From Bacteroidota bacterium (GTDB taxonomy: Bacteria > Bacteroidota > Bacteroidia > NORP154), in NCBI GenBank assembly GCA_022572355.1, contig JACZWC010000016.1, positions 1 through 64,000 on the forward strand: 64,000 nucleotides of DNA, given 5' to 3'. Below, piece by piece: positions 45,836 through 55,198 of this stretch (positions are counted from its first letter, which is position 1; the number at the start of each line of letters is the position of its first letter). Below the pieces are notes generated by a model that had not been told where the DNA came from, made no database searches, and was given only the letters and a program-made list of their open reading frames with translations. The translations under genes were made by a program, and so were the position numbers.

Positions 45836-45869
45836 TCCCGTATTTGAGTTGAGAGTGCGGGTTTTTTTT
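45836..45869 (+). terminator. Rho-independent terminator after ferredoxin gene
   Basis: CCCGTA ... TGCGGG forms a 6-bp stem (one G-T pair) with a 14-base loop and is followed by eight T. It lies 23 bases after the ferredoxin stop. Confidence 0.75.
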
Positions 45870-45904
45870 ATATGATCTTTTGAAAAAATTCGTTCTAACA
45901 CGTG

Positions 45905-46768
45905 ATGAAGGCCATTACATTTTATATTCTATTCTTTACAATCAGCAATTGGGCGCTAGGACAAGGACAGATTGATTTTTCTCTGTTCGAAGATAGTCTT
46001 GCTAGAGTAGCCCCGGATATTTTAAACGCCAAAACGGATAGCGAGAAGAAATCTGCAAATGCAATATTTTTGAAAACGTTTAAGCGTGTACTGCAAAAAG
46101 ATGGTTCATTCTCACATCCTTTTAAAACACTGGAGACCATTGCAATTTTAAAACCAGCCGATAAAAAATTCAGAGTGTTTAATTGGAATCGACCTTTAAA
46201 TGATGGCAGATATAAATATTACTGTATCGTACAAACAGCTCCCTCCAAGAAGCAACCGTCGCAGCTATTCATCTTTGAATCGATTGAGAAAAAATTGCCT
46301 CAACCAGAAATGACCACCTTGAATATTAAGAATTGGTATGGTGCACTTTATTATAAGATTATCCCTATAAAGTGCAAGGGCAAGCAGGTATACACGCTGC
46401 TAGGCTGGGATGGAAATGACAATCTCACGACCAAAAAGATAATTGACGTGCTGCACTTCTCGGATGCAGGAGTTCCCAAATTTGGACTGCCCATATTTGA
46501 GATAGAGGATCAATTGAAGAGCAGACTAATTTTTGAATATAGAAATATGGCGGTGATGTCCGTTAAATACTACGCCAAAAGCAAACGCATTGTTGTAGAT
46601 CATCTCTCTGCACCTGATGCTTCGCTTCAAGGTATCCCCCAATTTATGGCACCAGATGGAAGTTATGATGCATACCGATTTAAGAAAGGCAAGTGGCGAT
46701 TGGAAAAAGACTTTGATGCTAAAAATGATAAATCCATTATTGGAAATAAATACAATGCACCCAAATAG
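45905..46768 (+). CDS. Conserved hypothetical secreted protein
   Basis: The protein is about 287 residues from ATG 45905; GTG 45902 is an alternative start. A signal peptide ends WALGQ (about residue 20). The body is alpha/beta with aromatic-rich strands such as FRVFNWNRPLNDGRYKYYCIVQ, NWYGALYYKIIPIKCKGKQVYTLLGWDGND and FEYRNMAVMSVKYYAKSKRIVVDHLS. I do not recognise a catalytic motif. Similar proteins occur beside serC in related genomes by my recollection of the neighbourhood, but the function is unknown. It follows a terminator and precedes serC by 48 bases. Confidence 0.75.
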   Translation: MKAITFYILFFTISNWALGQGQIDFSLFEDSLARVAPDILNAKTDSEKKSANAIFLKTFKRVLQKDGSFSHPFKTLETIAILKPADKKFRVFNWNRPLNDGRYKYYCIVQTAPSKKQPSQLFIFESIEKKLPQPEMTTLNIKNWYGALYYKIIPIKCKGKQVYTLLGWDGNDNLTTKKIIDVLHFSDAGVPKFGLPIFEIEDQLKSRLIFEYRNMAVMSVKYYAKSKRIVVDHLSAPDASLQGIPQFMAPDGSYDAYRFKKGKWRLEKDFDAKNDKSIIGNKYNAPK

Positions 46769-46797
46769 ATTAAGTGATATTATTTGCAATTTTGCAC

Positions 46798-46812
46798 CTC
46801 CTAAACAAGGAG
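46798..46812 (+). promoter_or_regulatory. serC Shine-Dalgarno with sequestering mini-hairpin
   Basis: AGGAG at 46808-46812, 4 bases before the serC ATG, can pair with CTCCT at 46798-46802 across a 5-base loop. Strong SD sites are uncommon in this window, so it stands out. Regulation is only a possibility. Confidence 0.4.
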
Positions 46813-46816
46813 CAAT

Positions 46817-47890
46817 ATGAGTCAAGTACATAATTTTAGCGCAGGGCCCTGCATTTTACCCCAGGAAGTCTTAGAAAAAGCATCTGAAGCAGTAACCAAC
46901 TTTAACGACCTCGATCTTTCGCTGCTTGAAATATCTCATAGAAGTGTGGATTTTGTTGCGGTTATGGATAAGGCAATTTCCCTTGTAAAGGAATTGCTGG
47001 AAGTTCCGGACGGATATTCAGTAATTTTTCTTCAAGGTGGTGCGAGCACTCAATTCACGATGGTACCGTACAATTTACTTTCGGATAACGGGGTAGGCGT
47101 CTATGTAAATACCGGTACCTGGGCGAGTAAGGCGATAAAGGAAGCTGGAATATTAGGAAAAGTAGAGGTACTTGCCTCTTCTGAGGATAAGAACTTTACT
47201 TACATTCCAAAGGGTTACTCAATCCCAGCAGATGCTGATTATCTTCATATCACTTCTAATAACACCATTTTCGGTACACAGTTGAAGGAATTCCCGGAAT
47301 GTCCGGTGAATTTAGTATGTGACATGTCATCAGATATATTTAGCAGGAAAATCAATGTCTCTGATTTTGATCTGATTTATGCGGGAGCGCAAAAGAACAT
47401 GGGGCCCGCCGGAGCGACCATGGTAATTGTAAAAGATGAGATACTCGGCAAAGTGGAGCGTGCAATCCCCTCTATGTTGGACTATCGCATTCATATTAAG
47501 AAGGAATCCATGTACAACACGCCACCTGTTTTTGCAGTATATGTTTCGATGCTGACGTTGGAGTGGTTGAAAAGTCAGGGTGGGGTAGAAGCCATTCAAA
47601 AAGTGAACGAAGCCAAGGCCACTCTCATATATGAGGAAATTGACCGGAATCCATTGTTTAAAGGAATTGTTGCAGAGGAGGATCGCTCTACCATGAATGC
47701 AACCTTTATACTGGAAGATGAGTCTTTGGAGAGTGATTTTAATCAGGTGTTAGCTGATGCAAGGATAAATGGCCTAAAGGGCCACAGGTCAGTGGGCGGA
47801 TACCGGGCTTCCATGTATAATGCCTTACCTATAGAAAGCGTCCAGGCCCTGGTGGATGTTATGAACGCGTTTGCTCAACAACATAGCTAG
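46817..47890 (+). CDS. serC: 3-phosphoserine/phosphohydroxythreonine aminotransferase
   Basis: SerC transfers an amino group from glutamate to 3-phosphohydroxypyruvate, the second step of serine synthesis, using pyridoxal phosphate. The 357-residue protein starts HNFSAGPCILPQEVLEKA and has SVIFLQGGASTQF. The PLP lysine is in DLIYAGAQKNMGPAG, and the protein ends with the GGYRASMYNALP segment that binds the substrate phosphate. It is in the same gene block as serA (54242), but two TPR genes, cysH and an SDR gene intervene. Confidence 0.97.
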   Translation: MSQVHNFSAGPCILPQEVLEKASEAVTNFNDLDLSLLEISHRSVDFVAVMDKAISLVKELLEVPDGYSVIFLQGGASTQFTMVPYNLLSDNGVGVYVNTGTWASKAIKEAGILGKVEVLASSEDKNFTYIPKGYSIPADADYLHITSNNTIFGTQLKEFPECPVNLVCDMSSDIFSRKINVSDFDLIYAGAQKNMGPAGATMVIVKDEILGKVERAIPSMLDYRIHIKKESMYNTPPVFAVYVSMLTLEWLKSQGGVEAIQKVNEAKATLIYEEIDRNPLFKGIVAEEDRSTMNATFILEDESLESDFNQVLADARINGLKGHRSVGGYRASMYNALPIESVQALVDVMNAFAQQHS

Positions 47891-47891
47891 C

Positions 47892-50168
47892 ATGAATAAC
47901 ATGTTTAATAAGAGTGCGCTTCGTATCATCGGAATATATCTGGTGGGTGGTTATGGCGTAATTGAGTTTGTAGATTTTATTGTTAATCACTATATGCTTT
48001 CCCGAAACCTTATTGATGTGAGCATTATCACTTTGCTGTCCATGATTCCTTCCGTAGTTATCGTCGCCTATTTCGAAAGTAGGAGTAAGTGGAGCCGACT
48101 TGGGAAAATTAGCATACCGGCAAATTTTATTGTAACCCTTGTCTTTCTCTTTGCTCTTTTTAACGATAAAGAGTTGGGTGCAACCACAACAACGATCACA
48201 GTCGAAGATGAAGACGGGCAAAGAATTGAACGGATTATTCCCAAGAGTGAGTTTCGTAAAGAGGCGATGATATTTTTCTTTCACAATAAAAGTGGTGATG
48301 AGAAACTGGATTGGCTTCAATACGGTATGGCGGCTATGTTGGATTTGGATCTATCCCAAGATATGTTTCTCGATATCACGATGCCGTATGGTTATACTTC
48401 GGAAATGAAAGAGGCGGGTTTTGAAAAGGGAATTGGAATGCCCCTTACATTGCAAAGAAAGTTTGCGGATGATGACCATTACGAATATTTCGTGACAGGA
48501 GAATTCGTTGAGGAAAATGGTGAATTCGAAGTACATACATTTCTCTACGAAACAAAGAGAACCAAGCTTTTAGCGAAGAATAGCTTTAAAGGGAGGGACA
48601 TTTTTGAATTGGTAGATGAAATATCGGTTCAGGTAAAGCGAGATCTCGAAGTACCGGTTTGGCATATTGATGAAATGACAGACCTACCTGTTGTCGAGAT
48701 AACTACAACTTCATTGTATGCCTTTGAGTTGGCCATGGTTGGTTTTAATGCAATGATATTCGATGATGACTATCAAAAGTGCATTGATCAGTTCGAAAAG
48801 GCCGTCGAGGAAGATCCTGCTTTCGCATACGTCTATGGGCATTTAAGTGAGCTTTATTTGATGGCAAATATGAGTGAGAAAAGAGAGAAGACCCAGGAGT
48901 TAATGATGAAGTACTTGTACAAGTTCCCGGAAACCGAGCAGTATCCCATAAAAGCACAATACCATGAATTGAAAGGAAATTCCAAAAAGCAATTGACAGT
49001 GCTAAGAATGTGGGCCGATTTATACCCTGATGACACCGACCCACTCGACTATCTTGCTGATTACTACTGGAGAAAAAGTCAATATGATAATGTAATAAAG
49101 ATGTACAAGCAAATCCTGGAAATCGATCCTGGAGAACGCTGGTGCATTCTATGGATTGGGCGCTCCTACCGGGAAATGGGACAGTATGAAGAGGCTTTAA
49201 AGTATTTCAAACAATATGCCAAATTCTTTCCGGATGAAACTCATTCCTTTACGTTTATTGGCGATTTGTATAAAATACAAGGTGACCTTGCCAATGCAAA
49301 GTCCTGGTATGAAAAAGCATTGGCTATAAAATCGGAAAGCACATCAATTCTTGTGGGGTTGGCGAATATTGAATCCATATCTGGAGATTTTGAGGAGGCG
49401 TTTAAGATCTATGACGAGGCCCTGGCAGTTTGCAAAACACCTCGTGAAAAGGGAAAAGTGTTCAGTAAATTAACATCCCTATATAAGTTGAGGGGCGAAA
49501 TGAATAAATCACTCGAGAATTTGCAATTGAAGTTTGATCAAATGGAAATAGGCGCTCCCAGGCTGCAATTATTGGCATATACGCTATCTCATTTAGATAT
49601 ATATGTCCAGGCTGGTAAAAAGGATGAGGCATTCAAAATAATAGAAAATATAGCCGAAGAATTGCAGCCGCCATATGATGGTCTAATTCCGATAGGCTAT
49701 TTTGGCATATACCTTAATTTGGAGGATGGAGAAAAAGCGGGTATTGCTCTTAAGGCATTCGAGAAAGCGTATAATACCGGGGAAATGCCATTCGTAGATG
49801 TTGAGGAGATGAATAGTTTAAATGCCTATGTAGATGAATTGAAAGGTGAATACGCGGAGGCGATCTCTAAATTGAAAGAGCAAGTTAAAATCTTGCCAAC
49901 GGATGCAACGTTTAAATATGATATTGGCCGATGCTGTAGATTGAACAAGGAATACGATGAGGCAGAGGAATATTTGAAAAAATGTTTGGCAATATTGCCT
50001 TTCTATCCTTCCGCACATTATGAAATTGCACTGGTTTATTCGGAACTTGGTGATCAGGACAAGGCTGTAGAACATATGAATATTGCCCTGGATATTTGGA
50101 AAGATGCTGATCTGATTTTCGAGGACGCACAACTGGCAAAAGCTAAATTAGAGGAGTGGGTAAATTAG
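47892..50168 (+). CDS. Membrane-anchored TolB-like/TPR protein (first of paralogous pair)
   Basis: The protein is 758 residues from ATG 47892, 1 base after the serC stop; TTG 47871 is inside serC and less likely. Three N-terminal helices (about 5-90) precede a TolB-like periplasmic domain (about 125-250, DWLQYGMAAMLDLDLSQDMFLDI). At least ten TPR units follow (AFAYVYGHLSELYLMANMSEKREK, YEEALKYFKQYAKFFPDE and others). The order TM helices, TolB-like domain, TPR matches proteins known as adenylate-cyclase-associated or signalling TPR proteins, but no cyclase or kinase domain is present. Function is unknown. It is about 60 bases from its paralogue, and their 3' ends are nearly identical. Confidence 0.8.
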   Translation: MNNMFNKSALRIIGIYLVGGYGVIEFVDFIVNHYMLSRNLIDVSIITLLSMIPSVVIVAYFESRSKWSRLGKISIPANFIVTLVFLFALFNDKELGATTTTITVEDEDGQRIERIIPKSEFRKEAMIFFFHNKSGDEKLDWLQYGMAAMLDLDLSQDMFLDITMPYGYTSEMKEAGFEKGIGMPLTLQRKFADDDHYEYFVTGEFVEENGEFEVHTFLYETKRTKLLAKNSFKGRDIFELVDEISVQVKRDLEVPVWHIDEMTDLPVVEITTTSLYAFELAMVGFNAMIFDDDYQKCIDQFEKAVEEDPAFAYVYGHLSELYLMANMSEKREKTQELMMKYLYKFPETEQYPIKAQYHELKGNSKKQLTVLRMWADLYPDDTDPLDYLADYYWRKSQYDNVIKMYKQILEIDPGERWCILWIGRSYREMGQYEEALKYFKQYAKFFPDETHSFTFIGDLYKIQGDLANAKSWYEKALAIKSESTSILVGLANIESISGDFEEAFKIYDEALAVCKTPREKGKVFSKLTSLYKLRGEMNKSLENLQLKFDQMEIGAPRLQLLAYTLSHLDIYVQAGKKDEAFKIIENIAEELQPPYDGLIPIGYFGIYLNLEDGEKAGIALKAFEKAYNTGEMPFVDVEEMNSLNAYVDELKGEYAEAISKLKEQVKILPTDATFKYDIGRCCRLNKEYDEAEEYLKKCLAILPFYPSAHYEIALVYSELGDQDKAVEHMNIALDIWKDADLIFEDAQLAKAKLEEWVN

Positions 50169-50228
50169 TTGCTGTAGCGCAGGTATTAACTGATATAACA
50201 CGAGATTAATTCGATAATATTTCGGAGA

Positions 50229-52514
50229 ATGGTGAACAGATTCAATAGTACAACGCTGAAAATATTAGGTGCTTATCTTGTAGGTGGGTTTGGAATTCTC
50301 GAATTCATAATTTTTATTGTAGATCACTACATGCTTTCCAGAGATCTTATTGACGTGTGCTTGATAACATTGTTATCTATGATTCCTTCAGTGTTGATTT
50401 TCGCCTTTTATCAGACCAGTGATAAATGGGCAAAGCTTGGAAAATTCGGAATACCGGTAAATTTCATAGCGACTCTAATATTTCTGTTTTTTCTTTTTCA
50501 GGATAAAGAATTGGGGGCAACTACTACAACGGTAACTGTGGAGGATGAAGAAGGTGCAATCATTGAACGGGTAATTCCCAAAAGTGAATTTCGCAAAAAT
50601 GCAGCAATTTTTTGGTTTGATGTTGAAACTGATGATCCTGAATTTGATTGGCTTCAATTTGGGATTACTGCCTTGATCGGAATGGATTTAGCCCAAGATA
50701 TTTTTCTTGACATCGCCATACCATATGACTTTTCGTCAGATATTAATGAGTCGGGATTCGCAAGTGGTATTGGCCTGCCATTAACGCTAAAGAGGAAAAT
50801 AGCAGACAACAACCATTACCAGCATTTTATTTCTGGGACAATTTCAAAACAGGGAAAGGAGTTTTCAGTGAAAGTAAATCTTTATGAAACAAGGCGAACC
50901 AAGCTTATTGCCGAAAATACCTTTACCGGAATGGATCTATTCAATTTAGCAGATGAAATCTCTATTCAGATCAAGCATGATTTAGAAATTCCTATCCGGC
51001 ATATAGAAGAGGTAACAGACCTTCCTATTTCTGAGACAGCAACAAAATCAATGAAAGCTTTGGAATTAGCATTTACAGGTGCTAATGTAATAATCTTTGA
51101 AAATGAATTTGAAAGGGGCCTGGGTTATGTGGAGCAGGCTATTCAGGAAGACCCATCTTTTGCTTATGCATACGGTTTTCTGCATCAGATATACCTTATG
51201 CTAAATATGAGTAAAAAAAGGGAGCAGACCCTTGAATTATTGATGAAGTACCTGTATAAATTACCTGAAAATGAGCAGTATAGAACGAAAGCTCTGTACC
51301 ATGCCATGAAAGGAAACCCTGAAAAACAATTGGCAATATTAAAGATGTGGGCTGAACTGTATCCCGATGCTATCGCACCTCATGAAGCGTTAATTGGATT
51401 CTATTGGAGAAAATACCAACCTGATAAAATAATATCAGAATACGAACGGATTTTAGAACTTGACCCGGAACAGTATTATTGTATTGCGGAAATTGGTTAT
51501 TTACACCAAAGCAAAGGCGAGTATGAAACAGCTTTGAAATATTATGAACAGTCTGCTGAAATATTTCCGGACAAATATGAATCCTTTACTGCAATTGGAG
51601 ATTTATATAAAACAATGGGAGATTACAGTCAGGCGAAGTCTTTTTATGAGAAAGCTATTGCTATAGAGCCAGAGAAAATTTCGGTTATGGTGGATATAGC
51701 AAATATTGAATCCAAATCAGGAAATTTTGAGAAAGCATTTGAGCTATACGACGAAGCCTTAAAACTATGTAAAACCCCCAAGGATAAGGCAAATGTGTAC
51801 AGGAAACTTTCTTTTTTATACGAGCTCAAAGGGGAATTGGATAAATCAATTGAATATTTGCTCCTGAGATCTGAGGAGATAAAGAAGATTAATCCTGAAT
51901 TACAGGTATTGATTGATAAACTTTTTCATATGGCCGTTTACGTTAAAGCGGGTAAAAAAGATGAAGCCTTTCAAATCGTTAAAACTACCGAGTCTCAATT
52001 ACAGGCACCCTATGATAAGTTCGCAATGCTCAGTTATTTTTTGATATATATTGAATTAGGAGATACGGCTAATACCGATAAGGCCGAAAAAGCGCTCAAT
52101 GAGTTTGAACAAGCATATAATTCAGGGAAGATACCTCTATCAATGCTTAGAGGGTTTAAGTATATGCATGGAAAGATCAATGAAATGAAAAGTAATTATG
52201 AAAGGGCAATTAGCAACTATAAAGATGAATTGGAAGAGGATCCAACTGATGTAAAGGTAAATGTTGCTATTGGCAGGTGCTATAGAAAATTGAATCAGTT
52301 TAATGAGGCAGAGAAATATTTGAACAAATGTTTGAAGATACGGCCCTTCAACCCAAAAGCCCATTACGAAATTGCGCTGGTTTATTCAGAACTTGGTGAT
52401 CAGGAAAAGGCGGTCAAACATATGAATATTGCCCTGGATATTTGGAAGGATGCTGATCCGATTTTCGAGGACGCACAACTCGCAAAGGCTAAGTTGGAGG
52501 AATGGGTAAACTAG
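50229..52514 (+). CDS. Membrane-anchored TolB-like/TPR protein (second of paralogous pair)
   Basis: This 761-residue paralogue of the preceding gene has the same plan: three N-terminal helices, the TTTTVTVEDEEGAIIERVIPKSEFRK linker segment, a TolB-like domain, then TPR repeats to the end. N-terminal and C-terminal parts are close to the neighbour, while the middle is more diverged. The C-terminal 49 residues (from YEIALVYSELGDQ to KLEEWVN) differ from the neighbour at only about three positions. The stop overlaps an upstream possible start of cysH, so both may be co-transcribed. Function is unknown. Confidence 0.8.
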   Translation: MVNRFNSTTLKILGAYLVGGFGILEFIIFIVDHYMLSRDLIDVCLITLLSMIPSVLIFAFYQTSDKWAKLGKFGIPVNFIATLIFLFFLFQDKELGATTTTVTVEDEEGAIIERVIPKSEFRKNAAIFWFDVETDDPEFDWLQFGITALIGMDLAQDIFLDIAIPYDFSSDINESGFASGIGLPLTLKRKIADNNHYQHFISGTISKQGKEFSVKVNLYETRRTKLIAENTFTGMDLFNLADEISIQIKHDLEIPIRHIEEVTDLPISETATKSMKALELAFTGANVIIFENEFERGLGYVEQAIQEDPSFAYAYGFLHQIYLMLNMSKKREQTLELLMKYLYKLPENEQYRTKALYHAMKGNPEKQLAILKMWAELYPDAIAPHEALIGFYWRKYQPDKIISEYERILELDPEQYYCIAEIGYLHQSKGEYETALKYYEQSAEIFPDKYESFTAIGDLYKTMGDYSQAKSFYEKAIAIEPEKISVMVDIANIESKSGNFEKAFELYDEALKLCKTPKDKANVYRKLSFLYELKGELDKSIEYLLLRSEEIKKINPELQVLIDKLFHMAVYVKAGKKDEAFQIVKTTESQLQAPYDKFAMLSYFLIYIELGDTANTDKAEKALNEFEQAYNSGKIPLSMLRGFKYMHGKINEMKSNYERAISNYKDELEEDPTDVKVNVAIGRCYRKLNQFNEAEKYLNKCLKIRPFNPKAHYEIALVYSELGDQEKAVKHMNIALDIWKDADPIFEDAQLAKAKLEEWVN

Positions 52515-52543
52515 CTGGAGCAGTTCAGGAAAGGCTGAAAATC

Positions 52544-53188
52544 ATGGAAATAGAAGAGCAAATAACAAAATACAAGGATCAGGGCCTGAAGATATTCGCC
52601 TCCTCCTCGTTTCAAACCCAAAGTGTGGTGTTGCTTCATTTAATAAGCAAGATCGATAACTCAATCCCTATTTATTTTCTGAACACAGGTTTTCACTTTC
52701 CAGAGACATTGGAGTACAAAGCGGAACTTACCAAGCGATTTGATCTCAATGTTGTCGATCTATTCTCTGAAATTTCAAAAATTCAGCAGCGCAATGATGC
52801 TGGAAGAATGCTTTACACCTCAGATCCAGATTATTGTTGCTATCTAAACAAAGTCCAGCCGCTGGAACCAATAATGAAGAATTTTGATATCTGGATAAGT
52901 GGTGTACGCTCAGACCAGAGTGCGGTGCGAGAAGGAATGAGCACTGAAAATAAAGCACATCACGGAGTAACCCGTTATCACCCAATGTTGGGTTGGACAG
53001 GGAAAATGATATATGAGTACATAGCTAAACACACTTTGCCAAAGCATCCATTAGATGGAGAGGGGTATTTCAGTATTGGCTGTCAGCCATGTACTATTAA
53101 AATGCGCCTCAGCGGAGATCGTGATAATAGGTGGTACGGCCAGAATAAAACGGAGTGTGGCATACACACGGAATTGGTAATAAGCTAA
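52544..53188 (+). CDS. cysH: Assimilatory adenylyl-sulfate (APS) reductase, [4Fe-4S] type
   Basis: CysH reduces activated sulfate to sulfite. The protein is 214 residues from ATG 52544 (MEIEEQITKYKDQ). An upstream ATG at 52502 overlaps the TPR gene and adds 14 residues. The PP-loop-type fold shows FASSSFQTQSVVLLHLI. The four Fe-S ligands are the Cys-Cys of DPDYCCYLNK and the CxxC of IGCQPCT, which mark the APS-type rather than the PAPS-type enzyme. The catalytic C-terminal Cys is in TECGIHTEL. It is the only sulfate-assimilation gene seen here, so the partner kinase and transporter must lie elsewhere. Confidence 0.93.
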   Translation: MEIEEQITKYKDQGLKIFASSSFQTQSVVLLHLISKIDNSIPIYFLNTGFHFPETLEYKAELTKRFDLNVVDLFSEISKIQQRNDAGRMLYTSDPDYCCYLNKVQPLEPIMKNFDIWISGVRSDQSAVREGMSTENKAHHGVTRYHPMLGWTGKMIYEYIAKHTLPKHPLDGEGYFSIGCQPCTIKMRLSGDRDNRWYGQNKTECGIHTELVIS

Positions 53189-53291
53189 AGCGAATTAGGA
53201 ACATTGCGCGAATAAGGTGAATAATTCATGTCATTCGCAATAGATTCGCGTTTCGCATGAGCTTTAAAACCAATGAGTTAACTTAATACAA
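53189..53291. other. Short spacer with inverted GCGAAT words
   Basis: CGCGAAT (53207-53213) and ATTCGCG (53244-53250) form a 7-bp inverted repeat with a 30-base spacer, among other GCGAAT/ATTCGC words. No promoter was identified with confidence. Confidence 0.5.
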
Positions 53292-54245
53292 ATGAAGATA
53301 TTAATAACGGGAGGTGCCGGATATATTGGAACTGAACTAACGCATAAGCTCGGGCAATCTGCGGAGGTGGATGATATTGTAATCTATGATAATCTTAGCC
53401 GCAAGAATTATAATCTCTTCCTATCCGAAAAAATATCAGGCAAGAACATTCAGTTTATCTATGGCGACATATTGGATTCCAGAAAATTGAAATCCGTATT
53501 GGACGGAGTGGATGTTGTTGTGCATTTAGCTGCCAAGGTATCCACACCATTTGCCAATGAGGACCCACACCTCTTTGAACAAGTAAACCATTGGGGAACA
53601 GCAGAGCTCTCTTATGCAATTGAAGCATCGGATGTAAAAAAGGTTATTTACATGAGCAGTATCTCTGTATATGGAGCACGTGAGGAGCCTGTTGATGAAA
53701 ACACTACACCTAACCCAAAAACCTACTATGGAATTTCAAAGCTAAATGGTGAGAAGATGATTCAGCGCTTGTCAAGGGAAAGAGACACTTTTATTTTGCG
53801 GTGTGGAAATGTTTATGGCTATAGCAAGAGCATGCGATTTGATGCTGTGATCAACAAGCTCATGTTTGAATCCCAATTTAAGGGCAAGATTAACATTCAG
53901 GGAAGTGGGAATCAGCAGCGTGCCTTTATTCAAATCGATAAGGTCACCTCTTCCTTAGCGCGAATCATTTTTGATGAGAATATTCCTGCCGGAAACTATA
54001 ATTTAGTTGATAAGAATATGTCTATTAATGAAATTATAGATTCTCTAAAGCAGATTTATCCTGATTTGGAGATGATCTTCGTGCAACAGGATTTGAATTT
54101 GAAAAATATAATTGTGAAAAAGAACGCAGCTTTGGATGCTTACAACTTATTCGAGCAGTCAGATTTCCTCGAAGAACTCAAGGAATTTAAAGAGCACTTT
54201 GCCTTTTCTCCGCCTAAGTCGATACTTGAAAATCAATCAATATGA
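53292..54245 (+). CDS. NAD-dependent nucleotide-sugar epimerase/dehydratase (extended SDR)
   Basis: The 317-residue protein opens with the NAD-binding motif MKILITGGAGYIGTELTHKL. It has VVHLAAKVS, the Ser of SSISVYG and the catalytic YxxxK in PKTYYGISKLNGEKM. The C-terminal half binds the sugar nucleotide (AFIQIDKV). Members act on UDP- or dTDP-sugars; the exact substrate is not determined by the sequence I can read. Its stop overlaps the serA start by 4 bases (ATGA), so translation is coupled with serine synthesis, a common arrangement in this lineage by neighbourhood memory only. Confidence 0.88.
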   Translation: MKILITGGAGYIGTELTHKLGQSAEVDDIVIYDNLSRKNYNLFLSEKISGKNIQFIYGDILDSRKLKSVLDGVDVVVHLAAKVSTPFANEDPHLFEQVNHWGTAELSYAIEASDVKKVIYMSSISVYGAREEPVDENTTPNPKTYYGISKLNGEKMIQRLSRERDTFILRCGNVYGYSKSMRFDAVINKLMFESQFKGKINIQGSGNQQRAFIQIDKVTSSLARIIFDENIPAGNYNLVDKNMSINEIIDSLKQIYPDLEMIFVQQDLNLKNIIVKKNAALDAYNLFEQSDFLEELKEFKEHFAFSPPKSILENQSI

Positions 54246-55189
54246 CCAGGATATTAGCTAACGATGGAATCACCGCAGGGGGCAAGGAAGCTTTAGAGCA
54301 GGCTGGATTCGAAGTAATTACCGAAAATGTCCCTCAGGAAAACCTGATGGAGGAGTTGAAAAACTATGATGCCGTGCTGGTGAGGAGCGCTACCAAGATC
54401 AGGAAGGATCTAATTGATGGCTGTCCAAATATCAGGTTAATCGGTAGAGGGGGAGTTGGTATGGACAACATCGATGTAGAGTATGCCCGGGAAAAGGGTG
54501 TTGAGGTGATCAATACGCCAGCAGCCTCATCTGAATCCGTAGCAGAGTTGGTATTCGCTCATTTACTCGGATTGGCACGTTTCCTTCCTGATTCTAATCG
54601 CAATATGCCCTTGACAGGTGACAGCAAATTTAAAGAAATGAAAAAGTCCTATGCGAAAGGAATTGAATTGCGCGGTAAAACAATGGGAATCATAGGCATT
54701 GGCCGGATTGGACAAGCAACAGCCAGAATTGCCCTTGGGTTGGGAATGAAAGTCGTGGCTACGGATCCATTTATTGATAAAGTAACAATCACCTTAAATA
54801 TAGAAGGCGCATCTGATGTTTTGGTAGAGATCACTACAATTCCCATGAACGATCTGTTTAAACAAAGCGACTTTATATCATTGCATGTGCCTGGAGATGG
54901 CAAGCCAGTTATAACTTCCAAGGAGTTTGCCAAGATGAAAGATGGAGTAGGGATCATCAATGCTTCCCGAGGTGGCGTAGTGAAGGAGTCGGATCTTTTG
55001 AAGGAAATAGAAAAAGGCAAGGTTGCTTTTGCTGGATTGGATGTTTTTGAAAATGAGCCAAAACCAGATATCAGAATTCTTATGGAGGATCAAATATCGT
55101 TAACTCCACATATCGGGGCAGCAACGGTAGAAGCGCAGGATAGGATTGGATTGGAGCTGGCAGAAAAGATCACCGAATTTTTTAAGTAG
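54242..55189 (+). CDS. serA: D-3-phosphoglycerate dehydrogenase (D-2-hydroxyacid dehydrogenase)
   Basis: SerA oxidises 3-phosphoglycerate to 3-phosphohydroxypyruvate, the first step of serine synthesis. The 315-residue protein is the short form without an ACT or ASB domain. It has LIGRGGVGMDNIDVEYAREKG, the NAD-binding GIIGIGRIGQATARIALGLG, the catalytic Arg in NASRGGVV, Glu in ENEPK and His in TPHIGAATVEAQ. The short form is common in Bacteroidota. Serine feedback through an ACT domain is therefore not expected. Another 2-hydroxyacid substrate is possible, but the serC block supports serA. Confidence 0.9.
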   Translation: MTRILANDGITAGGKEALEQAGFEVITENVPQENLMEELKNYDAVLVRSATKIRKDLIDGCPNIRLIGRGGVGMDNIDVEYAREKGVEVINTPAASSESVAELVFAHLLGLARFLPDSNRNMPLTGDSKFKEMKKSYAKGIELRGKTMGIIGIGRIGQATARIALGLGMKVVATDPFIDKVTITLNIEGASDVLVEITTIPMNDLFKQSDFISLHVPGDGKPVITSKEFAKMKDGVGIINASRGGVVKESDLLKEIEKGKVAFAGLDVFENEPKPDIRILMEDQISLTPHIGAATVEAQDRIGLELAEKITEFFK

Positions 55190-55198
55190 TCTTATCAT

